Source: Leguminivora glycinivorella
Taxonomy: Eukaryota; Arthropoda; Insecta; Lepidoptera; Tortricidae
Assembly (NCBI RefSeq): GCF_023078275.1
Contig: NC_062979.1
Span: forward strand, 11,538,502 to 11,602,501
DNA: 64,000 nucleotides
Direction: 5' to 3'
Shown in pieces: positions 47,344-58,213 of this stretch; position 1 is the first letter of the stretch, and every line of letters starts with the position of its first letter. The position numbers and the translations under genes were made by a program. Under the pieces are notes generated by a model, which was not told where the DNA came from, did not search any database, and saw only the letters and a program-made list of their open reading frames with translations.

Positions 47344-47848
47344 TTTAGTTCAGTCGGTAATTAGTTGTTTCAAAAGAGTGCGAACTGTTCAGACTCCATT
47401 TTGTTTTAGTGTTATTAGTGTCGGTACTTCACAATTTTGTTACTTTGATCGAGAATGTTTATGTCTACCGCATATTTATTAATATTATTTTCTGTTGTCT
47501 ATCATTCCAAGTTTAATTACTACCGCACTGTACTGTCACTTAGTCACTTCACTCCGGTTTGACAACATGACAGCTGTCACTAAGTTGCGTTCAGAAACCG
47601 CTTAAATCGATAGTCTACTTAAACTTTTGTTTTTGTAAATTAGATGTTTACTGTATATAACTTTGTAATTTTGCGGTTGTTATTACTTATTGTTATTTTT
47701 TTTTATTTTTTACTGTACCTATTGTCAACAGTTGACCGGTGGGCGAAACAGGTGTTATATTTTAATCCCGTAGTATATAATATTATTATTATATATATAG
47801 TTTACATTTATATTTATCTATTATTATATTTTTTTATTTATTATTCAT
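47344..47848 (+). other. Long AT-rich spacer between LINE ORF1 and ORF2
   Basis: A 505-nt spacer, unusually long for this kind of element, where the two ORFs commonly lie close or overlap. Its second half is almost pure A/T (for example TTATTATATATATAG). How ORF2 would be translated past it is unclear. Confidence 0.6.
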
Positions 47849-50792
47849 TTGCATATGAGTGACGATGAGTCTGATAATTCTTTTCATTCTGCATGTGACT
47901 TGTCTTGTGTGTCTCTATCTCCCGCAGGCTCGTCAGGGTCGTGTGATGGACTTGATACACCGGGTTTGTTAGGGAGTGCGTTGCAGAGTCATAAAATTTT
48001 TTTTAATGTGTGCCACATCAATGCGCAAAGTATTCTCAGTCATTATACGGACTTCCTTGATACGTTTTCCAATTGCAATGCACATGCAATTTTAATCAGC
48101 GAAAGCTGGCTGAAGCCTAATCTGTCAAGTACTTCTGTTAGCTTACCTGGTTTTATTTTGTTACGGAACGATCGCACCGGTAAGGGCGGTGGAGGAGTCG
48201 CCATCTACCTCCGGTCCGACATACCATATAAGATCATTGACTCTTCTCCATCCTTGTATTCAGCTTCAATGGAACACCTAGTCATAGAGGCTAAGGTACG
48301 CGGGGTCAATGTGATCATAGGTGTGGTCTACTGTCCCCCCATGGTTGACTATTTTTCCTCCTTAGAAAACCTGCTCTCTTCTGTTGGCTTCGAGTGTGCA
48401 CATCACATTATCATGGGTGACTTCAACACTGACCTGCTGAAGGACAATGTCAGATCGCGTAGTCTTAGGTCTGCCGTGGAAGCGAATGATTTCTCCATTT
48501 TACCCCTAAAGGCAACTCACCGAAACTTGGATTCACCTGACACATGGTTGGATGTTGTTCTCACGTCATCTACCGAACACGTAGTCGGTGTAGGGCAGAT
48601 GTTAGCACCGGGGTTTTCGCGGCATGACTTGATATATGTCACCTACAAAATAAAGGCTCCCAAGAATAAGCCCACGGTAGTACGAGTCCGTAACTATGCT
48701 CGCATGGACATTGAAAAGCTGAAGCGTGATGCCGCCTCTATTGATTGGACACCGACGTTCGCTGCACCGACAGTTGATGAAAAAATCTCTACTTTCAGCA
48801 CTACAGTTCAGCAACTGTTCGATGTGCACGCCCCGGTGCGAGAGGTACGGTTACGACGACCTCCGGCTCCTTGGATTACCAGCGGTGTCCGTATGGCAAT
48901 GCGGAAACGTGATAAAGCCTTCCGGACTCTCAAGCGCGATCGGTGCGATGAGAACTGGCGTCTGTTCAAAGTTGCTAGGAACCGATGCAATCAAATGGTG
49001 AGGGCTGCTAAGCGTCGGCACATCTACGAAAATGTTTTGTCTTCTTCCATGGCGGACACGTGGAAATGTCTAAGGTCTCTCGGAATCGGAAAGTCAAACT
49101 CGTCGGTAGATTGCTCTTCGTTCTCGTTGAACAATTTAAATTCTCATTTTTCTCATGCTTCGGTGCTGGACTCTGTGGTGAAACAAAATACTCTCTCCCT
49201 AATTGCTTCTCTTCCTTCTATCGACATTTCACCATTAGAGCTCAATGCGGTTACTATGAGTGACATCAAAAAGATTATAACCTCCATTAATTCGAACGCT
49301 GTTGGTCATGATGGTATTGGACGGGCAATGATCATTCCTATTGTCGACAGTGTTGTGCCTATAATTACCCACATTGTAAACTCTTCTATCCTTACTGGTG
49401 TTTTTCCTTCCACTTGGCGCAAGGCTTACGTAATTCCGCTTCCAAAAAATTCTAACCCTACCTCTCTTAGTCACTTTCCACCCATCTCTATCTTACCGTA
49501 CTTGTCAAAGATTCTTGAAGCCGCCGTTTATGATCAAATCTCTAAATTTATTTATTACAATTCGCTCTTGTCTCCATACCAATCTGGGTTCAGACCTGGG
49601 CATAGTACCGCAACAGCGTTACTCAAGGTCACTGAGGACATACGGCTGGGCATGGAATCCTCCAAAGTCACTGTCTTGGTCCTCATTGACTTTTCGAATG
49701 CATTTAATGTAGTGGATCACGATCTCCTCCTTGCTGCCCTCTCTCATTTGAAAGTCTCACCGAAAGCAATCACTTGGTTTGCCTCGTACCTTTCCTGTCG
49801 GTCCCAGACTGTTCGTGTGGGCCCAGCCCAGTCTGACTGGAATGACTTAAGCACAGGGGTGCCACAGGGAGGTATTCTGTCCCCTCTTTTATTCTCCGTG
49901 TTTATTAACCTCATTACATCCAAGTTTAAAAGCCCTCACCATTTGTACGCCGACGATCTGCAACTGTACGCCCAAGCTGAAGTATCTCAGTTAAATGCAA
50001 CTATTTCTGTCCTCAATGATGACCTGGCTCATATCGCTGACTGGTCGCGTAATTTTGGTATATCTGTTAACCCTTCAAAGTGCCAGGCCATCATTGTGGG
50101 GAGCTCGCGTCAACTTTTCGATCGCATCGATCATGTTTGACGGCTCGGTGATCCCAGTCTCTAATCAGGTAAAGGACCTCGGTCTTATAATTGACAAAAA
50201 TCTTTCATGGGATGGCCACCTCACAGAAGTCACGCGTAAAGTCACTGCAACACTACGTTTTTTATATAGATTTAAGCACTTCTTGCCGGTGAGTACCAAG
50301 AAATTATTGGTGCAAGCCTTGATTTTGCCATTGATCGATTATGCTGATGTGTGCACTACCAATGTTACCCAGGATTCTCTAAATAGGCTCGAGCGTACAC
50401 TCAATAATGGCATTCGTTTCATTTTCAATTTGCGCAAATTTGACCATGTCTCGCTTTATCGCCACAGACTTAAATGGCTTCCTGTACGTCAGCGCAGATC
50501 TCTTAGAGTTCTGTGCAGTCTTTTTTCTATTTTATTTGATCCTTCCGCTCCCAATTATCTTAAGTCCAAATTTAACTTCATGACCCCCCGTCCGGGCTGT
50601 GAACTACGTTCCTCCCGATCCCTTGTTCTTGCAGTACTTCCTCACCACAGTGGTTTCCTCTCAAATTCTTTCACTGTACAAGCTATTCGACTCTGGAATG
50701 CACTTCCCCTGACTATAAGACAGGCCCCAAGTAAGTTAATTTTCAAACGCATGCTGCACCAGCATCTGCTGAGTGCGGCACAAGTTAATTAG
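47849..50792 (+). pseudogene. LINE ORF2: endonuclease and reverse transcriptase, one frameshift
   Basis: The first frame (47849-50140, 763 residues) holds the APE-like endonuclease: N58 in HINAQS, E85 in ISESWL, G-D-F-N at 190-193, H259 in SRHD. The reverse transcriptase follows, with LIDFSNAF (motif A Asp present), GVPQGGILSPLLF and YADD at 700-703. After about 50100 the family sequence moves to a second frame (49995-50792), carrying VKDLGLIIDKNLSWDGH and the C-terminal region through WNALPLTIR. One extra base (or two missing) near 50100-50125 explains it. Where the pattern YRPISIL is usual, this copy reads FPPISIL, a probable Arg-to-Pro change. Catalytic residues are otherwise intact, so decay is recent. 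Confidence 0.85.
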
Positions 50793-51111
50793 TTCTCCTT
50801 CGCCCATATGCATAATGTTTATAACATATTATTTGTATGTATATTTATATTTGTGTATAAGTATACGTGTAATGATATGAATGTATTATTTATGTATTAT
50901 ATTGATTGTATGTAAATAATATTGCTATACTTGTCAATAGTTGTCATGCTTTCTAAATTTATTTTTCTCACTGCACCCACATTCGCGAATTTCTGTTTGG
51001 CCCTATGGTTGACTGGTAGAGAATGCCTCAAGGCATTAAGTCCGCCATTTGTACTTTTTTTTTCCAATTGTGCAATAAAGTTTAAATAAATAAATAAATA
51101 AACTATGAAGA

Positions 51112-54100
51112 CTTGAAGAGTCTGTCTAAAAGCGGAAATAGGGCATTAAATATTGATTAGCCGGCGCGGACGGGACGATCGCGTTTCTTGGAAGTAAATC
51201 GTCATTAGTTTATTTGTGGCCACACTGACTCACCGCTAGACGAAACCCGGGTCCGCTCCACTTACTAACGCTTCACTTGCTATTTATTAACCCCAGTTAA
51301 AGCGTCAACTATTAAATGTAACTTTCCATTCCGTTTATCGTTTAACATTTGCGGTTGTGCTGCAGAACCCGGCTACTTAATACAATTTTAAACCGAAACA
51401 AAGGTTGAAAAATATGTTATTCAAAATACTTATAACTTACCTAATCTTTTAAAGTCTAAAACTTCTAGAAGTCGTTGTCTGTCACTTCAATGAAGTTTTG
51501 AATAGCGATAAAACAAGGAGGAAAAATTTTATTACGACACAGACATTCAAGTTTCAATGCCACAGGCAATCGACTAGGTTGGCAAAAAACAGAATATCTA
51601 CACCACCAAAGGATATTGTGGATTACTCGTACCTATTGCTTACATATGTTCAAAAAACAGATCACGTGTACCGTACATATGCTCGATACTGCCAGACAGG
51701 CACATACATAATGTATTTTGTTTATGTCTAAGATATTTTTGTCAGGCATTCGTTTCGGTACGAGATATAGTTAGGTATTTGAGCAGTCGACATTGTTTTT
51801 GATATTTTTTTACGGTGTTAGCTTGTTTAAATTTATGTCAATCAGTTTGACACTAAACACCTGTAAAGTAGGTATTTAGTTAAAAATATACACTGCTCAT
51901 TGGGTACAAAATGATACGTTGCAAAATAAATTATTAATCAGAATCTAAATGGAATCGGATCAAGGTAGAGGGCATCTTATTCACATAATTGAATATGTGG
52001 TGACTGGATAAATCTTCTATATTGACGTCATTGAGCTGCATAATAGGTATATACGATGGCTTCAATGCTGTGACTATAGTTACAGGAAAAATGTTTTACT
52101 TAGATTGTAGGTAAAATCCTTCTTTAGCTTTGACACATCTTTGATCTTTTAATGTCTCTTACGCAAATTAATCTATCCAGACCTTCAATGTAACGGTACG
52201 AATACATTTTGGCAAAGTCTTCGTGACTCTACATACCGTAAACATACAAATAAATTAGTTCCTGGCCAAAAACTTAAATTGAAGGCGGTCACAATCTCAA
52301 CAAAGGTCAATAGAATTGAATTCAATGTTCTCCAAGTTCCCATGGCCGTCGGAAACAATAACAGAGTAGCACTTAAAACCGAGAACAATCGTTCGAGTGG
52401 AAACAAGGCAACGATATAAATCAAGCTAAGCATTGCGTGCAGCGGCCGGCCATAGATCCTCACGTTCATGCGCGCCGCGCTGCGCTGCCTTCCCGCCGCT
52501 TCTAATTACCGAGTACTTTCGCCAACCAACGGCCCGACGCCATCTTGCTATTTATATTTGCAAAATGGCCGACAGCGCGCTCCACGTGTTCTTCTTTCTT
52601 TTATTGTTTAAAGAACCAAAGTTAGTGCGTTGCCATTCTAACATTATTAAGGTTGGATCTGAACTTAACGACTTTATTGTTTCGTTAGGAACTCAACATT
52701 GGCCAGACATGGACATGTGTCTACAATATACCTATGTATATTTCGGATTAGGTATTTATTTACTTACATGTAGGAACAGTGATATAAATGCGTAAATAAA
52801 CTATGTATATTCAGATTTAGAGTTGAGCAAGGTCCAACAAGAAATTTACATTGAATAGGGCGCTGACTATGTCACGATGTGACAGGGCAGTAGGAAAGGG
52901 CACCTTGACCAGCAAAGGAATAATTTACCAAATAAGGCTTGACTTGGTAAGTTGGTATAGATTTTCATGATTCAAGTCAAGCAACATTTTTACGACTTAA
53001 AATATAAAAATGAAGAGTATTATACTTACATATACCTATGTATAACAAAACGAATAAATAAATTGAAAACAAGAATTGAAAAATATGCAAAACCAGTTAA
53101 TAAATAATTAATGTTAAGTATTCATATAACAATTAAATTACTATAATAATTGCGAGTTCACGTAACCGTATACACATTTGCACATGTCTTCGTGATATTC
53201 AATGCAAATTTAAAAGGAAACTATGTTATATAACGTGTGGTTGCACAATCAATACAAGCAGTTTGCCTCCAAATGTATAAATAAACATCCTATAAGGCAA
53301 ACAAGATAAGTCCTAGTGTTGTACATGATACAAAAGATAATTTGCGTCACTATCAATGCAAACGTTTAATGCTAAACAAAATCGTAACAATGAGTGTTTG
53401 TGCTGCGTACTGCGAGAACAAAAGACGTTGATGAACTTGAAAAATCAACATTACAAGGTATGGGCACCACAAGTTGATAACGAAATTGCACAACTAATAC
53501 ATCATACTTATAACAAATTGATAATGCTTATCTACGGCAACTAGGTCAAACTAAATAAACAGATATTAACAATCATTCCATTGGGAGTAGATAAGAGAAC
53601 GTTGTTTTGATATAATCCTGCGTCGCTAATGGAAATAACATGAACGAATATATTGTCTCCGTTGTTTCCTGTTGAGCGATTTGCGATTCGATACAGATGA
53701 CCAAATCTGTACATAATTTCAATGCAGATCTTGCAAAGGTGCCTACCCGTTTAGTATTCAGCGGGGTCTGCGGCCATTGGTGTGTGATCGGCGCAGACCA
53801 CTGCCTCCTGAATATGTATGAGCGAGCACTTGAACACCAGACACGCAACACTTTAGCCGTGACACACATCCTCACAACAGATTAACTAATTCTTCTCAAT
53901 TAAATTCTCGCGTGATGTTTCGCTATTTCGGATGAAATGCTTATTACTTTAAGTTCCATATTAGCATCGACGATGACTGGTGTTTAAATAGCTAGCTTAA
54001 TAAAATTATCGGCTTTGTGATGATGATTATGTTAATGTTATTCTCAGCACGCATAAAATAGACTGAATACAATGTAATCATCTTTCCTGGATGAATTATT

Positions 54101-56020
54101 AGAAACATTATTAGTTTTTGATCGCTCGTGTAACCTCCACGTCGTGTAACACAATAGGCTGTGCTGCGGTAAAGACGTGTTTGTTCCTAACCATTATATC
54201 GCGTCGTTATGTCAATTGTAGACCTTTTTTTGTAATTTCCGCTCACTATTGTCCTCTAGCATTGATTGCCGTAGCGGAGGCAATGGCCTCATTTCAAAAA
54301 GCAGTTTAACGTCTCATAAAACCCGACATGTTATCGTAACTAATGAAGCTACATCTATTACTGGGTGAGGAATTTGCCGAATGGAAGAACGGTTGCTAAT
54401 TTTACGCCTATCTAATGTAAAAGAAAATGATGTTCGGAGAATGATGCGCATGACATCATACGGCGAGGCGAGAAACAATGTGCGGAGCAACATTAACGAC
54501 TCTCGGAACAATAGCTTAGACAATAAAAATGTTAATTAAATACGGCATAGATAACGATATAAGTAAGCAACTTGCCGTAATGCCATAAATTTTATTATTC
54601 ACTCGTCAAATTTGCGATCACAATACATTCATTGTATTTAATAATTAATTAATTATAGAATTAAATAACATACTTAAACATCAGTGATTAGAAAACATGC
54701 ATTTAGTGGTGCGAAACAGTTTATGGATTTCTAGTCGGCATCAAATTATCCGAGATAGTTAACGATTCATTAAAACATGTGTTATCCGGTCATTGATTAG
54801 GATTGGTCGGTCATGAGCGCTACATCTGCCGGGGGCGCACTCACACGTGGCGTGGCGGGTAATGGCCGCCTGCTCCGCGTGTGTTAACACTAACAGCTAC
54901 GCACTTACAAAATAAATATGTACCTACACACAAACCCGACATTATACTAAGAATTTCGTAATGGTATCCGAGACTAGAATCCGAAGCGGCCGGGCACGTT
55001 TTCGTCATCAAATTGTCGCAATCGACACAAAAACCGATAATGTAATCGCATGGCGAATCACCGAGCGCAATAGAAGAGCCCAATAATTTTATAGACCATA
55101 AAAATGTTCTCTTCTACACGTAAGATTGATGGGTTTAGTGGAAACGAGAATGAAGGCACGCGGAGCTGTGTGCGTACGGTAGACGTGGGAAAGCGAATGG
55201 CGGGATTGGCAGCCATCTTGAAAACGGAGTGGGCTGATGTGTTCGCTGCACGCCACGCGTCCGCCTGGCAACACGCGGCGCTAACCGGAGCGGAACAATT
55301 CGCGTACACCACGTGCTTTTTTGTTGCAGCATTCCACTCCCTCAACCGGTATTGATTGGACTGCCAACCCTTTGGCCTTGGATTGCAAAATGTTTCAATT
55401 GGCGACATAACAAAAAATTGAACGAGTATCCAATGAAACAACTGAATACAATTAGAAACTAATAAAATATAGGTACTTCATCATTGCAACAAAAACAATA
55501 TTACATAATTTGATAAAATGGAATATAGAAAGCAAAACGAACGAACGTGTCAGAAGAACATACAATAAGGAAGATCTAAACGAGTTTATGAGGTCTGCAA
55601 AAGGACATGAAACATTCGGAGCAATAAAAACGCCATTTAGGTATAGGTATATCTATCGCCCACATAAGAACATTTCAAGTAATGTCTACGAAGTAAGTTA
55701 TCACCGTATAGTGCGACCTCCTACATGAGATCTAGAATTCCAAGTTTCTATTGTAGACTTCCTCCATAAATTATGAGATGACTGTCGTTCTCTGCTACAT
55801 TAATAAAATGGGCAATAGAGGCAAAGAAAATGTCGGGAAGACACGAACGCATCCTATATTACATTTCACTGCAGTAAATTGCATTCCGTAAGGCTATAAA
55901 ATACTGGAACATTTAGGGCACTTCTGCGGGCCTGGGGTGAAATTTACACAACAGTGATGTAAGTAAAAATCATAAATGTATGTATTTCGAGATATACCTA
56001 AATAAATAAACACATAATTA
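51112..56020. other. No gene recognised; GC-rich islands
   Basis: Islands at about 52430-52600, 54820-54880 and 55140-55330 are GC-richer. The first and third contain GCCATCTTG (52539, 55212) and the first also AAAATGGC (52562), all YY1/Pho-type cores. Open frames over these islands (52433-52795; 55058-55441 on both strands) match no known protein. No splice-bounded exon is convincing. Confidence 0.5.
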
Positions 56021-56085
56021 AGCCTATATATACGTCCCACTGCTGGGCACAGGCCTCCTCTCGTACAAGGGAGGAGGATTAGAGT
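56021..56085 (-). repeat. Retroposon 3' end with cccagcagtgggac motif
   Basis: Minus-strand copy of the same tail family as 7539-7611: GAGGCCTGTGCCCAGCAGTG, then 'gggacgtatatataggc' and an AT-rich tail. This motif closes a very common lepidopteran retroposon. Only the last 60-70 bp are present. Confidence 0.7.
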
Positions 56086-56145
56086 AATAAATGTAATAAT
56101 CATATAAATTTTCCTGTTAAACACTGTAGACAGCTATAAAGTCCA

Positions 56146-56286
56146 GTAGGCCTAGCACATGATGGCCGCGGGAGTATGTCGCCGCGAGATAGATGCCACG
56201 TCTTCTTCTAACTGTATTAATGACATAAGGACGGGTAGTCTATCTCGCGGCGACATACTCCCGCGGCCATCATGTGCTAGGCCTAC
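56146..56286. repeat. Perfect 48-bp-arm fold-back (MITE)
   Basis: Arms 56146-56193 and 56239-56286 are exact inverted copies, with a 45-bp loop. Outermost bases are GTAGGCCTAGCACATG. If the element is taken from TAGGCC to GGCCTA, a 3-bp CAG flanks both sides, a possible target duplication. Perfect arms suggest recent activity or gene conversion between arms. Confidence 0.8.
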
Positions 56287-57558
56287 AGTAGGGGCCATTG
56301 AATACGTACTTTAATATGGTAATTTTCCATAGAGAGCTAAATTATCTATATTAACGAGAGCTATATAATAAGGTACACCATTCGTAAGTACATAATAAAA
56401 TAAAAACAAGCTAAGCTAATTAAAGCTAACAATATATTAACTATAAAGTAGTAATAATTAGCGCAGTTTCGCGTCGATGATTCAGCAATAGATGACTGGT
56501 TATGATGTTGATTTGTGTATGGTATGGCTGTATTTACGACTGCAGCCGTTTCCTCGGCGACCCATCGCGTGAGTCACATTAGTGTAGTGTTACAGCTGTT
56601 TCGTTGTTATTACGTGGCGCAACGTTGCCAGCTCGGCACACTTTTTCTACGCCACCTTACTTTTTGTGTCCTTTTGTTAGGAGTCTACCTGCTCTCATCT
56701 GTTCACGATAACAATCGTTCACATTGTTACCGATATAGATCCTTCCTTATGTTCAACTTTATTCTTCTGAATTTCCTTATTTATTATTATTTGTACGAAC
56801 GTTAGAGACTTAGAGATTATATTTCTGACCTTGATGTCGGGTTTAGATTAGAACCGTTTGATTGTTCTATGAACAACATGTTTTTCCTCCGTCTATGTTT
56901 TGGTTTTGTTTTTGTTACTTGATTTAGGTAAGCAATTTAACGGGCTCTAGAAATAATGAATTAGATAAACATGCTTTGGCTATTATCATTTCATATCACT
57001 CATGACAACGTCGATAGGTATGTAGCAACAACGATAAAAATAAATATGATAAGACTGTGCGTACTTTGTATTAGAATAAGATAAGACGGTTTCATTTTAA
57101 ATCGTAACCAACACAATGTTGCCAATCTTGAAGTAAAAAGGCGAGTTCCGTTATGGGCCCTTCAGGCAACGTAAACAGCTCCTTGGTCATACATTATGCA
57201 AAGAGTTTTTATCTCGACCGCGTCCGCTCCCGGCCGTGTTTAGCCTTGCATGCAAATGTGGTTAATGAGTTCAGGACAGCACAAAAGGGCGACCGTTAAA
57301 CGTAAATCTCGACTGCTCTAAATTCAAACGGGCGTTCGGATATTTACATCTAACTTACCAAGCCCATTTATGTATGTTTAACTTAAATCAAGGCAATTAA
57401 ATTACATAATCTTAAAAGAGAATAAGAAATAATTAGCTCCCAAAAGTACCAAAACGCGCCTGCTGCTGTCATGTAATTCATGAAACTACATTAAAAAAAC
57501 TTGAAAAGAAAACGTTAGCAAAAAAATGAACGGCAACAAAATTTAGAACAGTACAGAG
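56287..57558. other. No gene recognised
   Basis: AT-rich DNA. One 96-codon frame at 56515-56805 is hydrophobic and low-complexity at its end, and I do not consider it real. Confidence 0.5.
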
Positions 57559-58213
57559 TTAGGGCCTTATCACACTTGCGATTTACAAGCGAGGCGAGAG
57601 CGAAGCGAGCGCGCAGCGAGTTCGTCGCGAGCCCGTAACTAATTCGCAGCGAGTGCGTCGCGAATTCGCCGCGAGCGCGTAACGAATACGCTGCGTATTC
57701 GCTGAAAGTGATCTGCGTCTTAGACAGTCACTTACATAATGGATTCCGACGACGAAACACTTCTGTTAGCTTTATTGCTTCGAAGAAGTAAGAAACGAAA
57801 ACTAAAGCAGAAACGGCGTGTTTGGGAGGATCCATTTTTAAGTAATCGACTGCAAGAGAGCGACTATTATGTGCTGTTTTGTGAAGGAATCAAAATTTTT
57901 TTAAATTTTATAAATGCCTCGATATCGATTCCAACAGTGTTTGATTGTTCCGCCATTATTGTTACTGTCCGCTCACACTCGTAGATAATAAACTACTACA
58001 AATGATAGGATTAAACTAAAGTGGGTAGAAATGAATTTTGCTGACGAAGGTACAGCATATCTAGACGCGGCGAACTCGCTACGAAATCGTTGCGCGCTCG
58101 CGGCGAAGTCGCGACGCACTCGCTGCGAATTGGTAACGGGCTCGCGACGAACTCGCTGCGCGCTCGCTTCGCTTTCGCCTCGCTTGTAAATCGCAAGTGT
58201 GATAAGGCCCTTA
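57559..58213 (+). mobile_element. PIF/Harbinger deletion derivative, 649 bp
   Basis: Body 57562-58210 begins GGGCCTTATCACACTTGCG and ends in the inverted complement, flanked by TTA at 57559-57561 and 58211-58213. A TTA/TAA duplication is the hallmark of PIF/Harbinger elements (family knowledge). The inverted ends extend to about 125 bp with only scattered differences and consist of CpG-rich GCGAG/GTCGC repeats. Inside is the start of a Harbinger transposase gene. The rest of the gene is deleted, so the copy can only move in trans. Confidence 0.9.
57739..57984 (+). pseudogene. Truncated Harbinger transposase N-terminus
   Basis: 81 codons. Residues 1-60 carry the typical Harbinger/HARBI1-like start: an acidic MDSDDE, a Leu run, a basic stretch RRSKKRKLKQKRR, then VWEDPFLSNR and YYVLFCEGIKIFLNFI, equivalent to the family's RR.WVHP......G.Y..L..EL....FF.YF. 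Beyond that the sequence (FDCSAIIVTV) leaves the family and soon stops, so the DDE catalytic domain is gone. The ATG at 57739 follows the left inverted repeat directly, as in autonomous relatives. Confidence 0.75.

Larger units (their letters stand above)
46208..51111 (+). mobile_element. Near full-length CR1/Kiri-like LINE
   Basis: Body about 46216-51103. The 3' end is an AATAAAG motif followed by (TAAA)n. The flank AAACTATG at 51104-51111 recurs at 46208-46215, which I take as an 8-bp target duplication and hence the 5' end. It has an ORF1 and an APE-type endonuclease plus reverse transcriptase ORF2, in that order. ORF2 contains one frameshift. A 5' UTR of about 240 bp includes long T runs. 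Clade assignment (CR1/Jockey group) is by motif style (GVPQGGILSPLLF, YADDLQLY) and was not tested by alignment. Confidence 0.85.

Noticed and set aside
55058..55441. 127-codon minus and 83-codon plus frames over the same GC-rich island
   Set aside because: Both strands stay open because stop codons are rare in GC-rich DNA; neither translation resembles a protein.
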